NCBI GenBank assembly: GCA_019671135.1 | Contig: JAHRHY010000005.1 | Coordinates: 2,776,001-2,840,000 of the forward strand | DNA length: 64,000 bases | Source of the DNA: Linnemannia hyalina | Lineage: Eukaryota > Mortierellomycota > Mortierellomycetes > Mortierellales > Mortierellaceae | Reading direction: 5' to 3' | Shown: positions 1-10,487 of the stretch, piece after piece | Layout of the letters: each line of letters begins with the position of its first letter | Position numbering within the stretch: the stretch's first letter is position 1 | The notes under the pieces: generated by a model | The model's database searches: none | Told to the model about the DNA's origin: nothing | The model's input: the letters and a program-made list of their open reading frames with translations, nothing else | Program-made: the position numbers and the translations under genes

Positions 1-3000
1 CAAATCTCTCTTGCCAATGGTTCAACACATACCTCTCATCACGCCACCACATTGGTTATGCAATCCCACTCACAACACTTTTCCACACACACTTTTCAAC
101 TCATTGCACTTGGCAATTATGCCATTATTCTTGGCATGGACTGGCTCCGCTCACACAACCCATATATCGACTGGGAGAAACGAACCATTACTATGCCATG
201 CCTCCATCAGCACACACTCGACAAGCTTTCCCCCCTTGCACAATCAACAATGCCTCGATCCATCCCTTCCTTCCAGGAACAAGACCGAATCCTTCTGCCA
301 CCTTCCAAACCCAAATCCACTTTGGTTCCCACCAAGTACACCTCAGGATCCAACCAACTATCCAAATCCGCCAAGAACCGATCAGCAACCAACATCTCCA
401 TTATTAGCAATACACAACTCCGTCAGATCCTCAAGACCAATCAAGGAGTCGGATACATGCTCGACGTCTCCCGAATCGAAGAACTCGCCAGCGCAACCAC
501 CAACGACAACTCTATCCCTGAATCAAAACCCACAGTCCAACTGCCCGAGAAATATGCCGAATATGCTCAGGTATTCTCCAAGATGCAAGCCGACAAGCTA
601 CCGCCACATCGACCCTATGATCACAATATCGCTGTGGTCGAAGGAGCCACCGTGCCATTTGGACCAGTGTACAACCTATCACAAACGGAACTGCAAGTTC
701 TACGCGAATATATTCAAGAAAACCTTGCAAAAGGGTTCATCCGTCGATCCGAGTCTCCAGCTGGCGCCCCCGTCCTTTTTGTTAAAAAGAAAGACGGTTC
801 TCTCCGCCTCTGTGTCGACTATCGAGGCCTCAACAAGGTGACTGTCCCCAATCGATGCCCTCTGCCACTGATCTCCGAAACTTTCGACCGACTAGGCAAA
901 GCCAAGTATTTCACCAAGCTCGACATGCGAGGAGCATACAATCTTCTCCGCATCAAGGAGGGCGACGAATGGAAGACTGCATTCCGCTGCCGCTATGGCC
1001 ACTTCGAGTATACAGTCATGCCCTTCGGACTAATGAACGCTCCCGGAACTTTCCAAGCTTTCGCCAACGACGTCCTCCGCGATTACCTAGATGACTTTGT
1101 CGTGCTATACCTTGACGACATTCTCATCTACTCCGACACCCTTGAGGAACATACCGCGCATGTCCGCAAAGTTCTCAGCAAGCTCCAAGACGCTGGTCTA
1201 TGCTTAAAACTCGAGAAATGCTCGTTCGACAAGGACAAAGTCGAATTCCTCGGCTTTGTGATCGGAACTGACGGTATTTCTATGGACCCCGCCAAGGTTG
1301 CCGCCATTCGCGATTGGCCCACTCCCTCTTCCGTTTCGGATGTCCAGTGCTTTCTGGGTTTCTCCAACTTCTACCGTCGTTTTGTACGGAAATACTCCCA
1401 TATCGCCGCGCCTCTCACTGCGTTACTCAAGAAAAATACTAACTTTGTCTGGACCGCTATCGCACAAGCCGCTTTCACGGAGCTCAAGTCACGCTTCATG
1501 TCTGGCCCCGTCCTTCGGCATTTCCAACCAGATCGCCCCTGCATCATTGAAACTGACGCTTCTGACAAGGCCCTCGGCGCTGTCTGCAGTCAGCGTGACC
1601 AAGATGGACGCCTACATCCTATCGCTTACTACTCCCGAAAACTATTGCCTGCTGAACTCAACTATCAGATCTACGACAAAGAACTCCTTGCCATTGTGTC
1701 TGCCTTTAAACATTGGCGACACTACCTGGAATTCTCGCCCGCTACCACGGAAGTCATCACCGACCACAGAAATCTTGAGTACTTTACCACCACGCGCCAA
1801 TTGAGCCGCCGTCAAGTCCGCTGGTCTGAAATCTTGTCTGACTACAACTTTACCATCCATTACCGCCCTGGCTCCCAGAATGCCGCTGCCGATGCTTTGT
1901 CCCGGCGGGACAACCCTGGAGAGGGAGGTGCGGCCCAGCACGGCAAGACCGAGATGACCCTCCTACCGCCGATCCAGATTCTGAACACCATCCAGGCCCG
2001 GTCACTGCAACCAGAGACGCCAGCGATCCAGGAAAAAATCAAGACACTAATCCCCGATGATCTATACTTTGGTCCAATACTCGCCAAGACCGCAAAGTCG
2101 AACTCGGACAATGCCCAGTACTCAATTCAAGATGGGCTACTCCTGCGGGATGGCCTTGTCTGCGTCCCCGACGATCCCGAACTCAAGAAACAAATCCTTC
2201 AAGAATGTCACGACGCCCCAACCGCCGGTCATTTTGGAATTACCAAGACCTCAGACCTTGTCAGTCGAACCTTTTACTGGCCTTCCATGTGGCGTTACAT
2301 CAAGGATTACATCAACGGTTGTGACACCTGCCAACGGACAAAGTCATCCACTCACAAGCCTTATGGACTTTTACAACCCCTGCCTGTACCAGATCGCCCC
2401 TGGACCTCAGTATCGATGGATTTCATCACCCAACTCCCCCCCTCAAACGGCTATACGGCAATCTGTGTTTTTGTGGACCGATTCACCAAGATGGCACACT
2501 TTGTCCCCACCTACGACAACATCAATGCACAGGATACGGTCTGTTTGTTCCTAGAACGCGTATTTTCAGCCCACGGTCTCCCGGATGACATTGTTTCTGA
2601 CAGAGGCGCCACCTTCACTTCAGCCTTCGTTTCCACCATGTTCAAGTCTCTGGGGATCAATCAGAAGCTTTCTACCGCCTACCACCAACGCACCGATGGA
2701 CAGACCGAGAGAGTAAGGAGGCCTTTCAAGTCCAAATTATCATATGGTGTTTGTTACATCTCTGCAGATCTTGACGATATCCACCGCGTCCATTAGAGGA
2801 GAGTGTATGTATGATACCAAGCATATAAGACAACCATTGTAACATTTTTTGTTTAACTATCCTACTAAACACCAACCTATTCTCCAAACAACAAAGTCTT
2901 CTTATTTTTCGCACACCAAACTCTTGAATATGTCCATCTACTATTAACCTGTAACCCTCACTGCAAGATTCGACAGAGTAGTTCTTGTATGTGATCATCT

Positions 3001-3987
3001 AATGCACTTGTATTCTCAACTGTATCTTTGTCGTGAAATACAGGGGAGAGATTACATTTTAAAAATTCTTGTGCTGTCTATTGCTATTTTATTCTGTGTT
3101 CTGTTGCCCACTATGAAGAGATATGCCAGTTATGGAAGTCAACACTCCGTTCCTTGGACTTTGGATATTTTTTATATGCCTTTTTATATCCTCTGCACAT
3201 GAAGGGGCCGCTAAATTCAATACTGGAACAGTACCTACGAGGGTATATCGACTATCAGCAAACGGACTGGAGCACCCTTCTACCGATAGCAGAATTTGCA
3301 TACAACAACGCAACACACTCAACAACAAAAACAACACCATTCTTTGCCAACCTCGGCTACCATCCGAAATTTACCATCACCATCCCAAGAGTCTCGAAGG
3401 ACAATGTCCCAGCCCAAGAACGCGTCCAGGCCCTAAAGAACCTCTATGCGGAGATGCAACTCAATATCCACACCGCCATTGAACAGCATGCCAGGAACTT
3501 CGACACCAAGGCCCAACCACAACCCAATCTGCAAGTAGGAGATCTTGTATGGCTAGACGCCCGGAACCTCCAAACGAACAGACCATGCAAGAAGCTCGAC
3601 CATAAGCGCATGGGCCCTTACCGTATTCTCGAAAAAATCGGCACTCGATCCTTCCGTCTCGATTTACCACCAACGACCAAGCTACATCCTGTCTTTCATG
3701 TAAACTTACTTGAGCGTGCGCATCCAGATACGATCCCCGGTCGAGCCTCAAAACGACCTCCTCCGCTTGTCGTCTCCGGCGATGAGGAGTACGAGGTTGA
3801 GGCCATTTTGGATTCACGGATCAGGCGCAACCACCTTGAATACTATATACATTGGAGAGGCTACCCCGTATCCGAACGAACCTGGGAACCGGCCGCCTGT
3901 GTCAAGAATTCCCCGGACCTTGTTCGCGAGTTCCATCTGCAACACCCTCACAAACCCAGCCAAAGGCCTCTTGGAACTCGGCCCTAG
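1..3987 (+). pseudogene. pol: Gypsy-A Pol polyprotein (protease end, RT, RNase H, integrase, chromodomain), split by MITE A
   Basis: Reading frame 1 is open from the first base to the MITE. It shows the aspartyl protease tail, RT with the [12 protein letters not shown] and PFGLMNAPGTFQ blocks and the catalytic YLDD box near 1110, RNase H (ETDASDKALGAV, near 1550), an HHCC integrase zinc finger (near 2210-2335) and the DDE core (SMDFITQL, SDRGATFTS, and DGQTERV just before the MITE). After the MITE the integrase C-terminus resumes at about 3212, followed by a chromodomain (EYEVEAILDSRI, YYIHWRGYP, TWEPAACV) ending at 3987. The MITE inserts foreign codons and a stop right after the catalytic Glu, so full-length integrase cannot be made. 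The chromodomain is expected to direct integration toward modified chromatin; that is family knowledge, not shown here. Confidence 0.93.
2717..3211 (+). mobile_element. MITE copy A (495 bp, TSD TAA)
   Basis: Non-autonomous DNA transposon. It starts GGAGGCCTTTCAAG and ends CATGAAGGGGCCGC, which are imperfect inverted repeats of each other. It is flanked by TAA at 2714-2716 and 3212-3214. Removing it plus one TAA restores the integrase frame. The small ORFs of 64-90 codons inside it are on both strands and look like chance. Internal sequence is subtype II (GATACCAAGCATATAAGACA). It shares the diagnostic TAATGCAC with copy D at the same site in the second Gypsy-A; the other copies compared have TAAAGCAC. 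Confidence 0.88.
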
Positions 3988-3997
3988 AGGGGGAGGT

Positions 3998-4194
3998 TGT
4001 CACGAGACAAGAGCTTGCTCTTGTGACTTCGCCCTAACGAGTATAAAAGGGCCTTAGATAGCAAATCTATAGCTCTTTACTTGGTATCGCCAATACAACA
4101 TACTCTTTAACCTATTCCTTATACTCATTTCTTAGTCCTTGATCAAGGTTCTCTTTATCTACTTCATTCTATTGCTTGGTCTGCTTTCTTGACA
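3998..4194 (+). repeat. Gypsy-A 3' LTR (197 bp)
   Basis: Starts TGTCACGAG and ends TTTCTTGACA, so it has TG...CA termini. It directly follows a purine-rich tract. A palindrome CAAGAGC-TT-GCTCTTG (4008-4023) sits at its start, and a TATAAAAG promoter box is at 4042-4049. The same 197-bp sequence recurs at 5270-5466, 24815-25011, 48906-49600 and 57260-57954 (the last two enlarged by a MITE). Confidence 0.92.
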
Positions 4195-5264
4195 AGAACA
4201 TTCAACGCCAACTGAGCACATTGCACACACCGGCTTCGTGAGACAATGCTGGATAAGTGTGACTCTATCAGCATACTACCACACGGTCGCGGCCCTCTCG
4301 CCCTGACGAGGGATTCGCGCCCATACGTGAGACACAATGAATGCATCTCCGTAGTGTTAGCAGCCTTCCCGGCGCAGGAGTCAACCCTCCCGAAAGAGGG
4401 GACCACTTGCCCGAGCCGATAGAGCACTCCAGAGCAAATGGCAAAACACACCAGATCGTGCAACAAACGAAAACAGTAACTAGGCACCTCACCTGCTACA
4501 CAATGGTCGGCTGAGTTACGGGAAGAGAGAGAGAGAGAGAGAGATGAAAAGGAACAGAGGGATGAGAGAAGATGAGAAAAGAAAAGTTTCTTGCATTGTT
4601 ATCAAATATTAAAAAGAAACGTCATCAGAGATTAAAAAAGATACGTCATCAGATATTAGGGGCGCAGGACAAAGGACGCCACAATTCTCCTATTGGCTGA
4701 AAGAATCAATGGGATCTTTCCTAATATGGATCGAAATTAACTGTCAATTGACACTAGGCTCGGTTCAGACTATTCAGATTACGAGGGTTGGGAATCCAAT
4801 TCCCAATCTAAGGAGGATGTGGACATCCTCCTAAGTCCCTCCATCAGAAAAGGCTGGTAAAAAATGTGGACTATTATTGGCGTCGAACTTAAAAAAGGAA
4901 ATTCGTTATTTTCCTCCTAAGTTTTTCGTGCAATTATCAATTACATATCGGTCAATTGTCAATTAAAAAGGGTTGGCAGCGTCAATTTACAAAAAAAGGA
5001 AGGCGTACTGATGCCGTGCAGAGTCTCAATTTACGAAAATGGAAGGCGCACTGTTCTCGTGTGACCACTGGATATGTGCTAAGGCCGTGTAACTTGGTGT
5101 GCTGAGCCGTGTAATATGGAGCGTGCCATGGCAATACAGCTTAACCATGGGGTTTGACATGCAACAAGAAAACCATTGCATTACAGTTTTTTGTTCTTTA
5201 CCTTCTTCACTCCTCCTCCCTCCTTTCTCTCTCGCGCTCTTTCCCCTCACCCTTGCATAATACA
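4195..5264. other. No gene seen; short palindromes and a GA tract
   Basis: No convincing coding region. It holds a (GA)n run near 4528-4545, a twice-repeated TACGTCATCAGA-like motif near 4620-4655, two adjacent hairpins (4788-4832), and AT-rich CAATTGTCAATT motifs near 4740 and 4945. The short ORFs here have no recognisable domain. Confidence 0.5.
4788..4832. repeat. Two adjacent perfect hairpins
   Basis: First hairpin: TTGGGAA (4788-4794), 5-nt loop, TTCCCAA (4800-4806). Second: AGGAGGATGT (4811-4820), 2-nt loop, ACATCCTCCT (4823-4832). Function unknown. It is outside any recognised element. Confidence 0.7.
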
Positions 5265-5269
5265 CACGC

Positions 5270-5466
5270 TGTCACGAGACAAGAGCTTGCTCTTGTGACT
5301 TCGCCCTAACAAGTATAAAAGGGCCTTAGATAGCAAATCTATAGCTCTTTACTTGGTATCGCCAATACAACATACGCTTTAACCTATTCCTTATACTCAT
5401 TTCTTAGTCCTTGATCAAGGTTCTCTTTATCTACTTCATTCTATTGCTTGGTCTGCTTTCTTGACA
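5270..5466 (+). repeat. Solo LTR of Gypsy-A (TSD CACGC)
   Basis: Full 197-bp Gypsy-A LTR with TG...CA ends, flanked by the 5-bp duplication CACGC at 5265-5269 and 5467-5471. A solo LTR of this kind is left by recombination between the two LTRs of an inserted element. The TATAAAAG box is kept. Confidence 0.93.
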
Positions 5467-5521
5467 CACGCATACACACGCGTACACACACACACACGCA
5501 TACACACACACACACACACGC
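5467..5521. repeat. (AC)n microsatellite
   Basis: Imperfect CA/CACGCATA dinucleotide-rich tract immediately after the solo LTR. Confidence 0.85.
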
Positions 5522-5640
5522 TCTCCTGTCCATTTCTCGGCCTATTAACCCTCTCATCAGCCATCTGTCACTAGTCACCAGCCTCTTTCGTTTCGTTGCC
5601 ACTTCACCTTTCTACCCGCCATCGCTTCAGTACTCTCTAG

Positions 5641-8548
5641 TATGATCTTTATCCATCAGAATATCGTAGGATCCAATACCAGCACAAGGCGCCCACTTCG
5701 CCAACGGACTGGAATGCTTTAAGAGTGTTCAAATTTATCGACGGCATTGACGACTTTTCCTTCCGCGATTTTCTGCTTACTGCCTTCAATTCTAAGCATG
5801 AAAGGGTGAAATACTATGTCAATCAGTTCTACGCGCGCGGGGGTCACAAGGCTGTAGTCGAGTGTTGGGACAAGACCCTGTACAAAGGCGAATATGACGG
5901 TCCGGTTGCCAGTTCCGTGACGACTGCTTTGGTACGACGCGTGGAGATCGAGCTAGAAAAGGTCATTGGTGATGGCCGCCTTCGATGTCCAGCTTGGGGG
6001 TACCTCCGGAACACCATGGAGACCTTTGATCTTGAAACCATCGATGATCTTCTTCACTCTAAGGCGCCTTGCCTTGCCACCTGTTGTAGCAAGGGAGTTA
6101 TGATAATAAAGTAGTGAGGGAAAAGTGTAGAAAAGGATGTGTTCAGGAGGTGAGCGGGACAGAAACATATCCTCTTTATTTTGGAATCTGCCTATCTTAA
6201 ATAACCCTCTTAGCACGTGAGTAAACATGCACCTACTGCGACTAGCAGATGCTAAACATCTCACACATGTTGTGCACGTACACAACACCACCCTTTTAAC
6301 AGGATTGCGAGGAAAACGATCTTCTTACGATTTCGCCTTTGTCCCTGTCGTTGGTTCAATGATCGTTTTCAGGAAGAGCCAACAGTCGAACTATCTACAG
6401 ATGGCTATTGGTACGTCTTCAAATCAACTTTTCTTTCTCTCTTCTCCTAGGACCGTGCATTGTATAATTATCAAGTTGAAAACTGACGAGCAAATAATGC
6501 ACTTAAATTTTAGGACTTTATCTGCACAGCTTGGCGTGTCCAAAAAGGATCGTAAACGCGATGGCAGCCATGAGCCTGTCCGTATCATATCCAACCGCGT
6601 ACCTTTCGTTGAAGGCGTTGGCTGACGATGGCCTCACCCAAGTCCGAAAACTTGCAAGGACGCATCAATGGATCCTTATCTACGACAACATCAACTATTA
6701 CGACTCAAAGTTCAACCAGAGACTCGACAACCGCAATGTAGTCGTGAGCGGAGTCACCTTGACAATCGTCATCAGTCGGCATCAGGATGATGACCTCAGC
6801 CAGGATGCTCTGCTTCCCCTCCCCGATCGCCCTCCACTGAAGGACCTTTATCCCCGGCAAGTTAATGATGAACGCCTTCGCCACGCTTCGCTTTTTTTTC
6901 TTTTCGACTGCTTACAGCGACATCACGAGCCATTCCAACACTATGCCGTCCCGTTCAGAATTCGCCCAATCAGCCCGCTGGATGTTTCAAAGACCTGGGC
7001 ATTTGAGATCCCCGCTATGGACATCGACCAATCTTCTCTCGACGGCAACATGCGAGTCCTCGAGGAAGTCAAGAAACTGCTTCAGCTGGATGATGAGTGG
7101 TTCAGAAATCATGTCGTTATTGTGGGAGGCAATCAGCTGACGGTTTCGAGGGTCAGGACGATGATAAGATACCGCGCTCCGGATGTCTCGGCGTTCAATC
7201 GGTTGCAGTGGGCGATCCCTGTCCTACAGCTTTTCCATCTTCAGATGATTGTGTGTGGCACCATCCTTCGCACTCATTATGGGCATATCACATCACCGGG
7301 GTCATTGGCGTACAACATCGGCAAGCTGGGACGGAAGCGCGTCGATAAGACGATGCCGTGCTATTACACTGCGAATGAGTTGCTGCGGAATGAAAATTTT
7401 TACGCTAGTCACGCACAATCGAATTGATAAGACAAGAGAGGGATCTTTGTTAACAGCCCAGACACCTCCATTTATGTCGGTGTCTGGTCATATGACTAAA
7501 TTACTGTCTCTAGCCTAATTACATTAGCTGACACCCCCGAGACAGGCAAATATGCGACACGGAACACCTTTGACGCGATGGTCAGGCGAATGTGGCTGGT
7601 GGAGCTGGATCGGAAGAGGCTGGATACTTTGGAGAACGATGTTAGTGGATTTTGGGCTGGAGTTGATTGTTATCTCATGGAGGACAGGCAGTGGTTCATC
7701 AACCACGTCTTGATGACCAAGGCCCGGGCGATCAGGGACAAATACCTCGCCAACTCAGCAACACTGTCACAAACACTCGGCACAGCAAACATCAACGCAG
7801 CACTTTTTGTCAGGGACATGGTGGCTTACATGGAGCTTTCGGCAGCCATCAAGGCCGGGGACATTGGCGACTCGAGGCAATCCTGAAGACGATCACTATC
7901 ATGTTGCAGGCAGGCAACAACCCCAACTACGCACAAGAAATGTTACTCATCCATTACGGAACACAGTATTTATGGTCTCCGTTGAGGAAGAGGGCTATTT
8001 TTTCGTCTATGCTCATGAACACCAAGGGCAAGGAGAACAGCTGGATTCCTTCTGACTTATATCAGGAGCATAACATCCACAAGACAAAGCAGAGCATAGC
8101 CCGTAGGGGGAGCAATAGGACAAAGTCAACAATCAAGGACATCACAACTTCCACTATTCGTTCTGTTTCAATAATCGCCATTCGCCTTGACAAGCAACTT
8201 TGGGTATCTTTCAACAGCAGTTTTCACACGACAAAGGACGCCGAAAAGGACATTCTCAAAATCAGCAACTCACTCGTAGACAACAATATTCTTGGCAAGG
8301 ACCCGTTCCCGGCGGCACTCGATCATGTGGAGCCAGTGACGGATCTTATGAGTGAAGGCTTGAAGAGGTTGCATGGTGGGCAGTTCCAAGCATTCGTCGA
8401 GCGCATGGCAAGACTCGGTCCGATCAATACGGAGGAAGAACTTCAAGTGTTATTAGAGGAGGACACGAGAAACATGGAGAGAGATATCAACAATGAAAAC
8501 ATGGATGTTTACAAACATATCGAACGCATCGTTGGTTTGTGTGAATAA
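5641..8548 (+). pseudogene. DUF6589-like fungal protein, broken by a solo LTR and a frameshift
   Basis: Function is not established for this family. Coding pieces are: 5641 or later to about 6100 (N-terminal part, no clear ATG; an in-frame stop lies just upstream at 5638, followed by a possible AG acceptor); an exon after an AG at about 6301 to about 6410; and a large exon from about 6533. The large exon carries the family-type blocks YDNINYYD, GGNQLTVSRVR, LQLFHLQM, a GSL block and RKRVDK. The middle intron has GT at about 6411 and AG at about 6532. A solo Gypsy-B LTR (7391-7559) interrupts the exon; the frame resumes cleanly after its CGGAA duplication. Near 7868 one base appears missing: the frame ending GDIG continues one frame over as LEAILKTITIMLQAG. 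It then runs to a stop at 8548 with SWIPSDLYQEHN, also typical of the family. Assignment to DUF6589 is from recalled motif patterns, not a search. Confidence 0.72.
7391..7559 (-). repeat. Solo LTR of Gypsy-B (169 bp, TSD CGGAA)
   Basis: Same 169-bp sequence as both LTRs of the complete Gypsy-B. It is flanked by CGGAA at 7386-7390 and 7560-7564. Orientation is given as minus to match the complete Gypsy-B, whose coding strand is minus. It interrupts the DUF6589-like exon. Confidence 0.95.
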
Positions 8549-8559
8549 TAAAATGAGTG

Positions 8560-9481
8560 TTACTTTGATTTTTTGTTATAAGGGCGCTTGGGTTTGGATA
8601 TCAATTGGTCGGGTGTCCATGCTTTCCAGACTTGATTAACCAAGGTTGTAACTTGGCGTTTTGGTGTAATAATCGCTGAGCTGCTACTGGATGCGCTCTC
8701 CTGGTATGTGCTAGTCAGGTTTGTTGGACTGTCGAGTATCTGGGCAGTAGAACCTGTTCCTTGAGATGACTGCTGCGAAATAGTCAGGTTCTGCCATGTT
8801 TGTTGAGGTTGATTGAATGTTGGTATTGCGTTGTCAATAGCTCTGTTCAGCTCAATAAGGTCATTGGCGAGCGTGTTTAAGGCGTAGTCGTCGTCAGGCC
8901 TCCAATTCAGGATCAGCTCTATAGATTCAACAGCCTTGACCTTCTCGAACTCCTTTGCCAGCTTGTCGATCTTCTTGTCCTCCATCAAAACATCCGCGGT
9001 CGAAAACATACACAGCTCTGCATAGATCTCCTCGTGCATGCGCTCTCTCCAGGCAAGAATTATATCCTTGGCTTGCTCCTTCTGCTCTGTAGTCCGTGTC
9101 GCGCTCCTGTTGGCTGTCAATGACTTTGCGGAGACCTCCACAAAAGTGATCTCCTTTGACCGGATCGTTCTCTTTGTCGGATGGCAATTGTCGCAACAGT
9201 TCTTGTTGGGTTCAGAAGTGTTGCCAAATTTTTCATCCAAGACCGCCCTCCGACAACCTGTGGTCTTGAAGAAAAAGTCGATATCCTTGTTGGCGTGTTT
9301 TCTTTTCTCGGATGGCGGAGCGATGAGTAATATTCCTGTTCCTTGGATTTCAGGATCCCGAGCTGCACGACCAAGTCGCTGAACCAAAGTCACCAGCGTA
9401 TTCTTCCACCAACAACCGAACTGTATAACACGAGCTACATCTCTGACATCGCAACCCATACCGGCAGCCTCGGTCGCTGTA
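8560..9481 (-). pseudogene. RecQ-type helicase, C-terminal fragment
   Basis: Minus strand. From about 9481 downward it encodes helicase motif V (AAGMGCDVRDVARVIQFG) and motif VI (VQRLGRAARDPEIQGTG), then a Cys-rich segment with CCDNCHP like the RecQ zinc-binding region, then a charged and low-complexity tail (TPKRQVTTLV, RPYNKKSK). A likely splice acceptor (CCTATTACAG) lies just before motif V. Upstream of that, the rest of the helicase (ATPase domain, motifs I-IV) is absent and replaced by GGACAA-type repeats. The gene is convergent with the DUF6589-like gene, with stops about 12 bp apart. It is either a truncated RecQ or a gene whose earlier exons have been lost. Confidence 0.75.
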
Positions 9482-9494
9482 ATAGGAACAGAGA

Positions 9495-9722
9495 TAAAGG
9501 CCAGGGGACAAGGACAAGGACAAGGAAGAGACAAGAGTAAACAGGGACAAGGACAAGAAAGAGACAAGAGGGAACAGGAGAGCAAGGTTGAAAGGTGCAA
9601 GAATTGATGATGGTGTTATTACGAGGATTGGGACTATATATACAGAGTGGATGTTGCTGACTAATGGGCGCTGACTAATGGAAGTGCTGACTAATGGGGT
9701 GCTGACTAATGGGGTGCTGACT
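9495..9722. repeat. Low-complexity repeats: GGACAA tract and GTGCTGACTAATGG tandem repeat
   Basis: About 9498-9570 is made of GGACAAGGACAAGG-type units with AGAGACAAGAG interruptions. About 9650-9722 holds four to five tandem units of roughly 15-17 bp based on GTGCTGACTAATGGG. These occupy the place where the N-terminal part of the helicase gene would be expected. Confidence 0.75.
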
Positions 9723-9761
9723 GGAAAATAATAACCGGGGTTGTGATAAGCAATGAGGTTA

Positions 9762-9863
9762 TGGAAAAAGGGAATAACGAAACAAAGAGAGGGATCTGTT
9801 TAATTCAGGGACGAAGAGTCCTTATGTACTCTTCGTCCTAATGATACACGTGATTATAGCACA
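9762..9863 (-). repeat. Candidate Gypsy-C 3' LTR
   Basis: On the plus strand it starts TGGAAAAAGGG and ends TATAGCACA. It shares the GAGAGGGATCT block and a following stem-loop with the Gypsy-B LTR. Its stem is GGACGAAGAGT (9809-9819) pairing with ACTCTTCGTCC (9828-9838). The left boundary is uncertain because no second LTR is present for comparison. Confidence 0.5.
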
Positions 9864-10019
9864 TAACCCTCCACGGGGGGAGAGGCTGTAAGCCGGGCTT
9901 AAGATTAGGGCTAGAAGTAGTGTATCTATGCTAGTAATTGTGTGTGCTTCTTACTAACTGACAAAACGACGTGGAGTAGAGTACTATGACTAAACGAAAG
10001 AGTTGTCGTTTGGATGTTT

Positions 10020-10411
10020 GAGGGGAAAAAAGGAAACCTCATATGAAAGAACGGGTATAAGGGAAAAATAGAAAAACCTTGGAAGGGCAAAGCCCTGGAG
10101 AGCAGGTGTAGAAAAGACAATAATGACTACAGTAGAATATGTATATGTGTGTGTGAGGATAAAAATAAAAACCTCGGTAGATATGTTGATAAGCTGTGAG
10201 GAAAAAATAAAAACCTCAATATAGTGAATTTGATTGCAAGAGGAAAGCGGGAAAACCTCTGCGGATGTTTGTTATTATTGTGAGGAAAAAGGTTGTGGCA
10301 CCATTAAAAAACCTCGAACAAATCGTCAGTGCGATTTTTGTTCAAACAAAACGTCGATGCGTTTTATGTGTCAATCGGAGGATATCAATCCTTCCCGATC
10401 CGAGAACGAGT
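10020..10411 (-). repeat. Array of short hairpins in the Gypsy-C 3' UTR
   Basis: A run of small inverted repeats. GAGG...CCTC with A-rich spacers occurs at 10020-10040, 10155-10175, 10198-10217, 10240-10259 and 10282-10315. Others are AAGG...CCTT (10059-10080), AGGGCAAAGCCCT (10084-10096), AAAACG...CGTTTT (10348-10364) and AGAACGAGTTCT (10400-10411). In the sense RNA (minus strand) the loops are U-rich. The Gypsy-B 3' UTR has the same type of array (34311-34440). Confidence 0.7.
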
Positions 10412-10487
10412 TCTAGGTCTCAACTCATTGATTTTTGATTGACTGGACTGAGTGAGCTTATTGCGATTAAGGTTGTGTTCACCTTTT

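Larger units (their letters stand above)
1..4194 (+). mobile_element. Gypsy-A chromovirus, copy 1 (3' part, 5' end outside window)
   Basis: Ty3/gypsy LTR retrotransposon entering from the left edge. It contains the end of protease, then RT, RNase H, integrase and chromodomain, then a polypurine tract (GAGGGGGAGGT, just before 3998) and the 3' LTR. MITE A (2717-3211) splits the integrase. A second copy lies at 24815-31107 on the minus strand and carries a MITE at exactly the same integrase site. The 5' LTR is not in the window, so the target duplication cannot be checked; the base pairs after the 3' LTR are AGAAC. Confidence 0.93.

Noticed and set aside
2726..3202. 64-90 codon ORFs inside the MITEs, found on both strands
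   Set aside because: They overlap each other on opposite strands, are open only because the MITE copies are similar, and run across the MITE ends into host DNA.
4195..4500. tRNA-like or rRNA-like GC-rich segment
   Set aside because: No cloverleaf with proper arms could be drawn, and no rRNA core motif is visible.
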